NCBI GenBank assembly: GCA_002413665.1
Contig: DHXK01000019.1
Span: 1 to 10,201 of the forward strand
DNA from: Legionellales bacterium UBA5158
GTDB taxonomy: Bacteria; Pseudomonadota; Gammaproteobacteria; DSM-16500
DNA: 10,201 nucleotides
Direction of reading: 5' to 3'
Shown: in pieces, positions 1-6,779 of the stretch
Layout: each line of letters begins with the position of its first letter
Position numbering within the stretch: the stretch's first letter is position 1
Made by a program: the position numbers and the translations under genes
The notes under the pieces: generated by a model
Seen by the model: only the letters and a program-made list of their open reading frames with translations
The model's database searches: none
Told to the model about the DNA's origin: nothing

Positions 1-46
1 CCTCCTAAGGGGCAGGTCGCCGGTTCGACTCCGGCCCGGGGCACCA
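1..46 (+). tRNA. tRNA-Arg(CCU), 3' part only
   Basis: The window begins at the anticodon arm of a tRNA. The seven-base anticodon loop CTCCTAA at 2-8 puts CCT in the anticodon position, which reads the AGG arginine codon. The 3' side of the anticodon stem is 9-13, and a five-base variable loop follows. The T arm at 19-35 is complete, with stem GCCGG/CCGGC and loop TTCGACT. The 3' acceptor strand is 36-42, the discriminator base is A43, and CCA is encoded at 44-46. The 5' half lies outside the window. The GC-rich tRNA contrasts with the AT-rich DNA that follows. tRNA 3' ends of this kind are common integration targets for tyrosine integrases. Confidence 0.95.
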
Positions 47-101
47 ATACAATCAGATGGTTATAACTTTTTGTTTCGTTGGCGCAAGTCGAATTTCTAT
101 T

Positions 102-125
102 TAGGTATAACCATGGGTATAACCA
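102..125. repeat. Tandem GGTATAACC repeats next to the tRNA
   Basis: Two 12-bp units lie head to tail, TAGGTATAACCA and TGGGTATAACCA, differing at one base. A looser, related TGGTTATAAC occurs at 58-67. Short direct repeats of this GGTATAA type just downstream of a tRNA gene recall the arm-type binding sites of P4-like tyrosine integrases. That reading is an inference from position and form. No integrase gene is present in the window, so this could be the scarred end of an island. The rest of the 47-189 gap shows no gene I can support. Confidence 0.45.
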
Positions 126-189
126 AATTTATTGCTTACCTTGCCGGAGACAACATGATGAATAATTTTTATTCATATTTTGTCGAAGC

Positions 190-714
190 ATGCATATGAT
201 TAGATTTCGAGAAATAAATCTTGATGATGCTGAATTTCTATCAATTTTTGTATCTCAACTCGATAGTCAGAGTGAATACTTATTGTTTGAACCTGGTGAG
301 CGTAAAAATAGTATTCAGACAACTCAATCATATTTATCAAAAATTGCTAGTAATGAAAAATCAGCCGTATTTATTGCGGAAAATACAAAAGCAGAAATAG
401 TTGGCTTTGTATGTGGTGAAGTTATTCAGTTGAAAAGAGTCGCACACACCATGAAGGTGAATATAGGCGTTCTCAAAGCTTGTCGAGGATCAGGGGTAGG
501 GAAAACATTAGGTGGGATGATACTTGAGCATGCAGAAGAAGTTGGAATAGAAAGGATTGAAGCAACTGTTATAAAAGAGAATACAATTAGCTTAAATCTT
601 TTTCAAAAGCTCGGGTTTGAAATCGAAGGGATAAAAAAATGCTCTATAAAGATTGCCGATAATTTTCATGATAAATACTTATTGGCTAAATTATATATTA
701 GCAATAAATCATAG
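190..714 (+). CDS. GNAT family N-acetyltransferase
   Basis: This 174-residue protein has the size and layout of a single-domain GNAT, a cytosolic enzyme that moves an acetyl group from acetyl-CoA to an amine. The N-terminus IRFREINLDDAEFL is the usual first beta strand and helix. The CoA pyrophosphate loop is CRGSGVGKTLGG near residues 98-109. The C-terminal NLFQKLGFEIEG near 136-147 is the typical motif B. The EPGERK stretch near 34-39 is seen in a subgroup of RimI/RimJ-like proteins. The substrate cannot be told from sequence. Two start codons lie close together (190 and 196), neither with a strong ribosome binding site. The gene faces the oxygenase operon and its last 6 bp overlap the end of the cupin gene, so no terminator separates them. 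It is on the opposite strand and need not belong to the peptide pathway. Confidence 0.85.
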   Translation: MHMIRFREINLDDAEFLSIFVSQLDSQSEYLLFEPGERKNSIQTTQSYLSKIASNEKSAVFIAENTKAEIVGFVCGEVIQLKRVAHTMKVNIGVLKACRGSGVGKTLGGMILEHAEEVGIERIEATVIKENTISLNLFQKLGFEIEGIKKCSIKIADNFHDKYLLAKLYISNKS

Positions 715-1449
715 ATTCACTTCTAAACTTGCAAAACATTTTCTAGCATGAAGCCGATCAAACTTATACATCGCTTGAATGGCCATTAGCTTTAAGGCCA
801 CGGGGGACTTCTCATATATTCGATTAATTATGTTCCATGCATTTATGTTCTTTATATCGGAAGCAACCATAAGACAGGTAGATAGTGCTCGCTCCATTAA
901 GCCGCTTGATAAATTAAACTTTCTAGGCGCTGGAAACCATACTGCATTATCTTCTGGATTTGAGATGTCAATATTATTAAAAATATGAATTGATGCAGAA
1001 AGCTCATGAGTAGGATTACTTATATTGTGTATGCATCCAGGAATTAAATAGCCTGCCTCGAAAGCTGAAGCTGCGATAGTTTTCTCTCTCTTGAGGCGTG
1101 TAGGATTATCTAATAATTCATAAGTATTGATGTTTAGAAAATTATGAAATATGCCAGTGGCGCTCCATGTCTTATGTTTATGGGGATTGTTTTCATGAAA
1201 AGGCGGCCAAAAAATTATGCGGACGGAATATTTTAATTGTTCATGATAAAAAAGGTGTGGCGCATTCCAAGCTGTGTCTTGATCAGTCCATCTATCCATG
1301 GAATCCAAAACTTGCTCTACACATTTTAGTCGAAATTCTTCTAGCATTAGAGAATTTTTTATTAGCTCACGCAGCTCTTGGAGTTGGGTAATAAGCGGCT
1401 CGTGGTTAAGTAAAATTTTTTCAATGAAATTGTAGAATGTGTTCAGCAT
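709..1449 (-). CDS. Cupin protein resembling thiol (cysteine) dioxygenases
   Basis: The last gene of the operon encodes about 246 residues with a central cupin barrel. Cupin motif 1 appears as FHENNPHKHKTW (residues 84-95), supplying H90 and H92. Motif 2 appears as GYLIPGCIHNISNP (133-146), supplying H141. Together these give the three-histidine iron site used by cysteine and mercaptopropionate dioxygenases, and the trailing SIHIF (153-157) also fits that group. The flanking helical regions, including about 90 C-terminal residues, are not recognised. I chose the start at 1449 because TAGG lies a good distance upstream; the frame is open to an ATG at 1479. The chosen start overlaps the ATPase gene by 29 bp, which points to translational coupling. 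A role in oxidising a cysteine of the precursor, a released thiol, or free cysteine is inference. Confidence 0.7.
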   Translation of the reverse strand: MLNTFYNFIEKILLNHEPLITQLQELRELIKNSLMLEEFRLKCVEQVLDSMDRWTDQDTAWNAPHLFYHEQLKYSVRIIFWPPFHENNPHKHKTWSATGIFHNFLNINTYELLDNPTRLKREKTIAASAFEAGYLIPGCIHNISNPTHELSASIHIFNNIDISNPEDNAVWFPAPRKFNLSSGLMERALSTCLMVASDIKNINAWNIINRIYEKSPVALKLMAIQAMYKFDRLHARKCFASLEVNL

Positions 1450-2113
1450 CGTCATACCTATAAACGTTATGTTTCTCAAAATGCATTGTTGGAGATGATT
1501 GTAATTTAATGATAGTCGGGCTAATGGCTTTTAGTAATAGTTGATCATGTGTCGTTAAAATAACGATAGAATTTTTAGAGAGTTCTATCAACCATTCACA
1601 AAGTAACTCGCTAGATTCTTTGTCTAAACCATTGGTGGGCTCGTCTAATATGATCAACGAATTATTACCGATAGCTAGTGTTGAAAGAAATAATTTCTTT
1701 TGTGTTCCTAGAGACATATCCTTAAATTTTGAATGTAAATGTGGTGTAAGCTTAAAATCTTCAATCAATCCATTGAGTTTTTCACAAGACATATTGTCCG
1801 TGTTTTTTACTGACAAAATAAAGCTTAAAAACTCCTCTCCTGTTGCTATTGGAAAGAACAAAGATTTACAAGGGACATAAACTAATTTTTGTTTATATTC
1901 GATAGAGGTATTTAAGTCTGTATCGGAAAAAATAATTGATCCGTTATCTTGTTGTAAAACACCCGCTAACATTTCTAATAAAATTGTTTTCCCTGCTCCA
2001 TTTGGGCCAACAATAGCATAGCAACCTTTTTTAAAGTCAAATGAGGTGTTGATATAGATAGGCTTCGTTGAAAATGCTTTTGAAATATTCTTCATTGCTA
2101 ATATTGTTGTCAT
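1421..2113 (-). CDS. ABC transporter ATP-binding protein
   Basis: This 230-residue cytosolic nucleotide-binding subunit powers the membrane protein encoded immediately upstream. The Walker A motif GPNGAGKT is at 36-43. The signature loop is MSLGTQKK (133-140), the degenerate form often seen in ATPases of bacteriocin and other peptide exporters. Walker B with its glutamate is LIILDEP (153-159), followed by the D-loop NGLD and the switch histidine in TTHD (H189). The frame is open to an ATG at 2158. I prefer the ATG at 2113 because it forms an ATGA overlap with the permease stop codon and gives a normal N-terminus. It lacks any fused membrane or C39 peptidase domain. Within this cluster it probably serves export of the mature peptide or self-protection against it. 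Confidence 0.92.
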   Translation of the reverse strand: MTTILAMKNISKAFSTKPIYINTSFDFKKGCYAIVGPNGAGKTILLEMLAGVLQQDNGSIIFSDTDLNTSIEYKQKLVYVPCKSLFFPIATGEEFLSFILSVKNTDNMSCEKLNGLIEDFKLTPHLHSKFKDMSLGTQKKLFLSTLAIGNNSLIILDEPTNGLDKESSELLCEWLIELSKNSIVILTTHDQLLLKAISPTIIKLQSSPTMHFEKHNVYRYDDAEHILQFH

Positions 2114-3366
2114 ATAATCACTCGTGTCATGTGGCTTAATAAAGAAAAGTTCATCCAAGAAAATATTGGCATCATCATTAACGATATAAAAAATCCGTAC
2201 TTTTTATATCTCACTTGAGGGAAGTAAGTAGCCGACAAGTAAAGAAGTGGAACTAGCAAGCTTACTATTGTCATTAAAAATAGGTTTCTTGAAGCAGCTA
2301 TGCTCAGTAGAGATAATATTATTAAATTACAGAGGCAAAGGAAAAGTCCTGTCGTTAATAAATCATTTTTAAATAAATGCTTTCGTGATAAGGGCAGAGA
2401 ATTTAAATAGGATGAAAAGGATTTTCTCTGGCTAACAAGTCTTGCAAAGACGTTACTTAACGTTAATGCGTTAATCAACATGAAAGTTGAAATGATAAGT
2501 AATAAGTTTGAATTTTCTTGCGCTTGTTTTACAAAGATCAATGAAAGCATTGTAGTTATAAAAAGTGTAAGAATAACTATCGTAAGTTGAGAATAATTGA
2601 TTAATAACAAATCTTTAAGTTGAATTCGCGCAAAGACCAGTCTTATTTGAAAATTTTGCAAATGACGTTTTATCTTTTTCTGATGGTCTAGAGAATAATT
2701 TTTAACATTAAGTTTTGGAATGAAACACTTTTTTATTTGCATCAGTGTTATGAATATAACTGAAGCAATAATAGATAATTGTATCAAAGTTGATGAGAAT
2801 ATAGCTTGTGTAGTAAATATTACGTCCAGAATAAACACTGAGATTAATATTTTATACGTGCGGTTCCGCCAAGCTGATTGCGCTAATAACACTAGTAAGA
2901 CGTTAGAAATGAACATTTCAGAAATGAGAAGGATGTAGACAATATTATTGTGATTTTTAATTATCTCGGCTGAACCTGCAATAAATAAGGGAATCCATAT
3001 TAAAATATTAGCCGTTAGTAACATTAGTGTTTCATAAAGCATTTTTTGTTTATTTGTTACAGGTAATGCTGAAAGATATTTTTCCCATGGTTGGCTTAAA
3101 AAAACAGCTTGTTGCACGGCAGCCCATATTAACCCAAGCCCTTGAAACAGAATGAGTGAAACAAAAATTTCAATAGCGTTGCCATGAATGGTGACTAAAC
3201 TTTTTGTTGGCAGGGTCACTATGTATTGTAATGAGGTTAATGTTGGCGCAAGCATGAGAATAATAAATAACACTAAAATTTTATAGCGAATTAAAATATT
3301 TTTCATGACTTGTGCATGCCACTGCATATTGAACCGCAATAGTGCTAAAACTGTATTGTTATTCAT
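2110..3366 (-). CDS. ABC-2-like permease, about ten membrane segments
   Basis: This 418-residue inner-membrane protein is very hydrophobic. Segments are visible near residues 30-50, 65-85, 112-134, 142-164, 173-211 (probably two), 260-278, 284-307, 333-355 and twice more before the C-terminus. They form two halves joined by a basic cytoplasmic stretch around 212-245 (KKCFIPK, HQKKIKRHLQ). I see no soluble catalytic domain. Its start overlaps the dioxygenase stop as ATGA, and its stop overlaps the ATPase start as ATGA, so the two subunits are almost certainly made in fixed proportion with the enzymes. The family is not recognised more precisely than an ABC-2-like exporter permease. The direction of transport and the substrate are inferred from the cluster. 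Confidence 0.82.
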   Translation of the reverse strand: MNNNTVLALLRFNMQWHAQVMKNILIRYKILVLFIILMLAPTLTSLQYIVTLPTKSLVTIHGNAIEIFVSLILFQGLGLIWAAVQQAVFLSQPWEKYLSALPVTNKQKMLYETLMLLTANILIWIPLFIAGSAEIIKNHNNIVYILLISEMFISNVLLVLLAQSAWRNRTYKILISVFILDVIFTTQAIFSSTLIQLSIIASVIFITLMQIKKCFIPKLNVKNYSLDHQKKIKRHLQNFQIRLVFARIQLKDLLLINYSQLTIVILTLFITTMLSLIFVKQAQENSNLLLIISTFMLINALTLSNVFARLVSQRKSFSSYLNSLPLSRKHLFKNDLLTTGLFLCLCNLIILSLLSIAASRNLFLMTIVSLLVPLLYLSATYFPQVRYKKYGFFISLMMMPIFSWMNFSLLSHMTRVII

Positions 3367-4178
3367 AATGCATTATTACCAAACCAGTATCTATATAACA
3401 ATCGCCCATCATTTTTAGGAAATTGAGTGCGTCCATGTAAGACAAGACAGTTATCAAGAATTAATGTTTGTCCAGATTTCAGTTTAAAGCGTATTTGATT
3501 TTTTGGATTATGTGCATAGGAAGTTATAAAATCAAACATTTGGAAAACAATATCACTACACCACATCTTTTGCAAAACGGGAGAGTAGCTGATGCCGACA
3601 ACATTATCCTCTAATCTAATCAAGATTTGTTTTTCTTCTTTGCCGTAAACGTTATGTACCATCACAGCGTTTTTCTCAAATAACAAATCAACCTGGCTGC
3701 CAAATTTGACTTTTAATTCCGCATATACTGACTTAAATTGCACGACAATACTATCACCACCAGATTGAGCTTGCTTGAGGCAATGCAGAGCTGCGTGTCT
3801 AGGATATAGTCTTGTATGCCCTTCATCAGTGTGTAGAGGCTGCGCTAAATTAGAATTGATATAAAATTTAGCGTTGTTTTCAGCTTGCACCTTCGCGTAG
3901 TTAAGCTTCCCTGGGTTCTTATCACTAAATGAATCACCGAATAGATTTTTTAACCATATTTCAACATTATCAGGATTGCTTTCATCTTCATTATTCATTT
4001 GGATAACTACGAAGCCATCCTCTGCAAGCTTGGATTTCAGTGAAGAATAATTATTTTCATTCTTTATGTTTTCAATAGAGACTAGATCTTTATAATCATT
4101 AAACGAAGCATAGTTGTAACTAGCTTCATTAACAATCTTGCTTATGTTTGAAAAGTATTCTTTATTAATTTCTTTCAT
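3363..4178 (-). CDS. TauD/TfdA-like 2-oxoglutarate/Fe(II) dioxygenase
   Basis: This 271-residue protein has the jelly-roll oxygenase signature. The iron-binding HxD is in PLHTDEGH (H116, D118). The distal histidine is in LDNCLVLHGRTQF (H248). The arginine that binds 2-oxoglutarate follows in GRLLYRYWF (R259 or R263). The spacing and the LHGR ending are those of the TauD/TfdA/clavaminate-synthase group, enzymes that typically hydroxylate or desaturate an unactivated carbon. AGGA stands 6 nt before the ATG, and the gene starts 7 bp after the HExxH-like gene ends. Its place between peptide-modifying enzymes and the transporter suggests the precursor peptide, or a cosubstrate derived from it, as substrate. 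Action on a free amino acid or other small molecule is not excluded. Confidence 0.85.
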   Translation of the reverse strand: MKEINKEYFSNISKIVNEASYNYASFNDYKDLVSIENIKNENNYSSLKSKLAEDGFVVIQMNNEDESNPDNVEIWLKNLFGDSFSDKNPGKLNYAKVQAENNAKFYINSNLAQPLHTDEGHTRLYPRHAALHCLKQAQSGGDSIVVQFKSVYAELKVKFGSQVDLLFEKNAVMVHNVYGKEEKQILIRLEDNVVGISYSPVLQKMWCSDIVFQMFDFITSYAHNPKNQIRFKLKSGQTLILDNCLVLHGRTQFPKNDGRLLYRYWFGNNAL

Positions 4179-4185
4179 CTTATTC

Positions 4186-5034
4186 CTACGCCACGTTCAT
4201 CATTTCATATTGGTTAGCCATTTTGGACAGTAGATCAACAGATTTTTCAATGAAAGATTTTCCTCGTGGAGAGAATAAATCAATTCGATTAATTAAACTT
4301 TTTTGGAATTCTTTGCAAACTCTAATGATTCTTTGGGTGTTACCATGATAGGCACCATTAAAATTTAATGTTGTGGTTTTTTTTCGGTATGCTAATACTT
4401 CCACACCAACAATATAACTATGAAAAGCTAAATATGCAGGAAATTGTGTGCCACCCAGCTTATATTTTAATTCTGTATCGATCATAACTGCTTTATTACT
4501 GCTAGGCATATGTTCGTTGCTGTAATCATCAATGAAAAGCGTCATGTGTGTAACTTGATGAACTACAAGTTCAATGAAGTCCTGCTGCCCGAAGTTATCC
4601 TTGAAATCCATAGAAGACAGCCCTATGGTGTCCTGCGTAGTTCCATTGGTATATGAAGCCAGCTGATTTATTAAAATTATTTTAACGACAAATTGGGCCA
4701 AATCGAACATTTCTCGATGTTGCTCTTTCAATGCAAGTAATGCCTCATCAAAAAAACCGTTAGAGAGTCTCTGAATAAGCAAAGGCGAATTAGTGGCAAA
4801 GAATTTTTCTTTTTCAGTGCAAAATGATGGAGCAATCCTTTTAAAGCTATCAAAGTCCATGTATTTAATGCAATCCCATACACAAATAGGCAGATCAAAA
4901 ATTGAATTTTTATTAAGAAATTGATGGTAAGCACTTCTTAGGCTACTATTTGATAAATTGTTAATTGGCATCGTTAGCTCAGAAGTACTTTTAATACTGT
5001 TAATGATTTCTTCCATGCCATAAATGTAGTACAT
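4186..5034 (-). CDS. Putative HExxH-type peptide beta-hydroxylase-like protein (HQxxH variant)
   Basis: This 282-residue, mostly helical protein has the layout of the RiPP-associated HExxH peptide modification family, members of which are 2-oxoglutarate-dependent peptide beta-hydroxylases. The metal motif appears as ELVVHQVTHMTLFIDD, with H159 and H163. About 40 residues on, FPAYLAFHSYIVGVEVLAYRK (H205 at its centre) matches the usual downstream histidine helix. The glutamate of HExxH is replaced by glutamine (Q160). Family assignment rests on this pattern alone and is moderate. A catalytically altered or structural homologue is possible, as is a related di-iron or haem-oxygenase-like helical protein. 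GAGG lies 7 nt before the chosen ATG, and the DUF692 gene ends 9 bp upstream. The position right after the MNIO gene supports a role in peptide tailoring. Confidence 0.55.
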   Translation of the reverse strand: MYYIYGMEEIINSIKSTSELTMPINNLSNSSLRSAYHQFLNKNSIFDLPICVWDCIKYMDFDSFKRIAPSFCTEKEKFFATNSPLLIQRLSNGFFDEALLALKEQHREMFDLAQFVVKIILINQLASYTNGTTQDTIGLSSMDFKDNFGQQDFIELVVHQVTHMTLFIDDYSNEHMPSSNKAVMIDTELKYKLGGTQFPAYLAFHSYIVGVEVLAYRKKTTTLNFNGAYHGNTQRIIRVCKEFQKSLINRIDLFSPRGKSFIEKSVDLLSKMANQYEMMNVA

Positions 5035-5043
5035 ACAAAAACC

Positions 5044-5880
5044 TCACTGCTTAATTTGTTTATTACTCTTCAATATGTCTCGTACAACCTGAACTTCATT
5101 TATTAGGTCTGAAAAATTATTCAATTTGTCATCTCGTTCAATTGCAACACCGTTGATAAGAGTTTTCTGGCAGACATAATTAAATAGTGACAATACTTCT
5201 TTGCGTATACTCGTTGCATGTGTATCAACCAACATTCCATGAATATAATTGCAGCCAGCAAGATGAATTTCTACAACACGCTCGAGTGGTAACTGATTTA
5301 AAAACTCATATGGATCATACTTATGGTTTATAGAATTGACGTACAGATTATTTAAATCTAGCAAAATCCCACAATCTGCTTTCTCAACGATTTCTTTAAG
5401 AAAAGATACTTCACTCATATTGCTTGTTGGCATAGAGTAATAGTAAGTAATGTTTTCTAAAAGAAATGGCTTATTAGTGAGTGACATAACCTTTTTAGCG
5501 TTGTTAACAATGGTCTGCACACTTTCCGGCGTAAATTCAACAGGCATTAAAGCTCTTATCTCTATTCCGTTTACATTCGTGATTGCAATATGTTCGCTAA
5601 ACCAAGGACAATTTATTTTTTCAAGTGTGCGTGAAAGATTATCAAGATAGCTAGCAGGGATGTTTTGTTTCTCTGTGCCAATTGATAATGTAAGACCATG
5701 CAGAACAATTGGGATTAAATCAACTAGTTGGTTTAATCTAGCATTATTTTCCCCTACAAAGAATCGTTCTGTATTTATTTCTATAAAATCAAATTTGTTA
5801 ATATTGCTGATTATATTTTCTGAAATTTCACTTCGAAAATTAATACCGACGCCAATACAAGAATCTGGTTTATTAAACAT
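5044..5880 (-). CDS. DUF692 / MNIO multinuclear iron oxidative enzyme (MbnB/TglH/BufB family)
   Basis: This 278-residue TIM-barrel enzyme keeps every hallmark of the family. It has GVGINFR at the start, LHGLTLSIG (H61), CPWFSEH (E96, H97), FLLENITYYY (E142), ILLDLNNLYVNSINH (D175, N177, H186), EIHLAG (H206), LVDTHA (D219, H221) and AIERD (E248). These residues bind the two or three irons that oxidise a cysteine in a precursor peptide. Known outcomes differ between members: oxazolone-thioamide in methanobactin, loss of the cysteine beta-carbon in TglH, thiooxazole in bufferins. The outcome here cannot be read from the sequence. AGGTG overlaps the stop of the partner gene, and the ATG follows after one base, so the pair is translationally coupled. 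The family and its need for a partner protein are established; the substrate is inferred to be the 39-residue peptide upstream. Confidence 0.95.
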   Translation of the reverse strand: MFNKPDSCIGVGINFRSEISENIISNINKFDFIEINTERFFVGENNARLNQLVDLIPIVLHGLTLSIGTEKQNIPASYLDNLSRTLEKINCPWFSEHIAITNVNGIEIRALMPVEFTPESVQTIVNNAKKVMSLTNKPFLLENITYYYSMPTSNMSEVSFLKEIVEKADCGILLDLNNLYVNSINHKYDPYEFLNQLPLERVVEIHLAGCNYIHGMLVDTHATSIRKEVLSLFNYVCQKTLINGVAIERDDKLNNFSDLINEVQVVRDILKSNKQIKQ

Positions 5881-5881
5881 G

Positions 5882-6730
5882 CTAACACCTATTTATCTGT
5901 ATTAATGAAATGGTACCACTGAGGTGCAATTGTTCTAAAAAATTAAAACAACTCGCAGGCTTCATTTTTTCAGTGTCTAACATATTTTTTACCCAGGTTG
6001 ATACATTGGTAGCTGAGCTTAATTTTAAGATAGCTGAATGAGATGCTTCGGTCAGCTGAATAGTCTTCACCATTCCAGTGCTTTTATGTTTGTAAAAACC
6101 TACAAGCTCATTTGTACTAAGTCGAATTTTTTCTGCAGATAAGTTTTTTTGAAAATCTTTTATTATCTTCGAAATTGAACATTTAAAATTTTTCGATATA
6201 AAGCTCAAATTAATGATAACTTGATATGATTCTGGGTTTTCTTTAACAATATTATTATTAATATTTTCTGTTGCATCAGTAGGTTCAAATTCGTAAGCTA
6301 AAGTCATATTTCTAAATAGTTCATATTCAAAAACACTTTGATATAAGTCATTAAATTTTTTATGTAATAAATATTTTAAAAAAGCAATTGATTCTAGAAT
6401 AGGGGACGCAGGGATGTTGTCTTTAAAGCCATATGTCTCTAAATAATTCTTCCAGTGCGGTTTCAATTTTCGTGGTGTAGCTAATATAGAGCTATATTTA
6501 ATGGAGGATAAAACTTCTCTCCAACGTTTTTCTTCTAATAAAACTGCAGATGCTAAAATTTGCTGACTATGATGATTGAGGAAGTCAGTCAAAATTAACA
6601 GATCATTGGTTGAAAGATTAAAATATTCCGACACCTGGCTAATGTCATTTTTAATTATCTTCACCCATAGTGAATGAATTGACATACATGCAAATACATA
6701 TTGCAAGCTATCATAGTTGTTGTTCGTCAT
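5882..6730 (-). CDS. MNIO partner protein, MbnC/TglI/BufC-like (divergent)
   Basis: MNIO enzymes work as a complex with a partner that binds the precursor leader. This 282-residue protein sits directly before the MNIO gene (1-bp gap) and shows a similar layout. It has a helical N-terminal half; an acidic-aromatic stretch LYQSVFEYELFRNMTLAYEFEP (129-150), recalling the YE-rich helix of DUF2063/MbnC proteins; then a mixed beta/alpha region near 168-280 (YQVIINLSFISKNFKC, ELVGFYKHKSTGMVKTIQLTEA) that could be the peptide-binding domain. Similarity is weak and I could not confirm it, so the call leans on context. No Shine-Dalgarno sequence is visible before the ATG; instead a strong hairpin ends about 11 nt upstream. 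The next in-frame ATG (residue 16) has no better site. The 282-residue length exceeds MbnC (about 200 residues) and is nearer BufC proteins. Confidence 0.6.
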   Translation of the reverse strand: MTNNNYDSLQYVFACMSIHSLWVKIIKNDISQVSEYFNLSTNDLLILTDFLNHHSQQILASAVLLEEKRWREVLSSIKYSSILATPRKLKPHWKNYLETYGFKDNIPASPILESIAFLKYLLHKKFNDLYQSVFEYELFRNMTLAYEFEPTDATENINNNIVKENPESYQVIINLSFISKNFKCSISKIIKDFQKNLSAEKIRLSTNELVGFYKHKSTGMVKTIQLTEASHSAILKLSSATNVSTWVKNMLDTEKMKPASCFNFLEQLHLSGTISLIQINRC

Positions 6731-6741
6731 GGCCGGTAGAG

Positions 6742-6773
6742 TTTGGCTCGCAAACGATTAATCGTGAGCCAAA
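6742..6773 (-). promoter_or_regulatory. Bulged hairpin between precursor and enzyme genes
   Basis: On the minus-strand transcript, TTTGGCTC and GAGCCAAA (given as on the plus strand, 6742-6749 and 6766-6773) pair over 8 bp. They enclose a perfect 12-bp palindrome ACGATTAATCGT (6754-6765), with a 4-nt bulge at 6750-6753. It lies about 6 nt after the precursor stop codon and 11 nt before the next ATG. There is no U-tract on the minus strand after it, so it is not a classic intrinsic terminator. A stabilising or processing hairpin that yields more precursor than enzyme mRNA is the likeliest role, as in many peptide operons; partial attenuation is another. The structure is seen, its role inferred. 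Confidence 0.7.
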
Positions 6774-6779
6774 ACTGTG

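Noticed and set aside
113..199. Short plus-strand frame starting in the GGTATAACC repeats, considered as an integrase N-terminus
   Set aside because: Only 28 codons, without integrase-like residues. The repeats better explain the sequence as an attachment-site arm.
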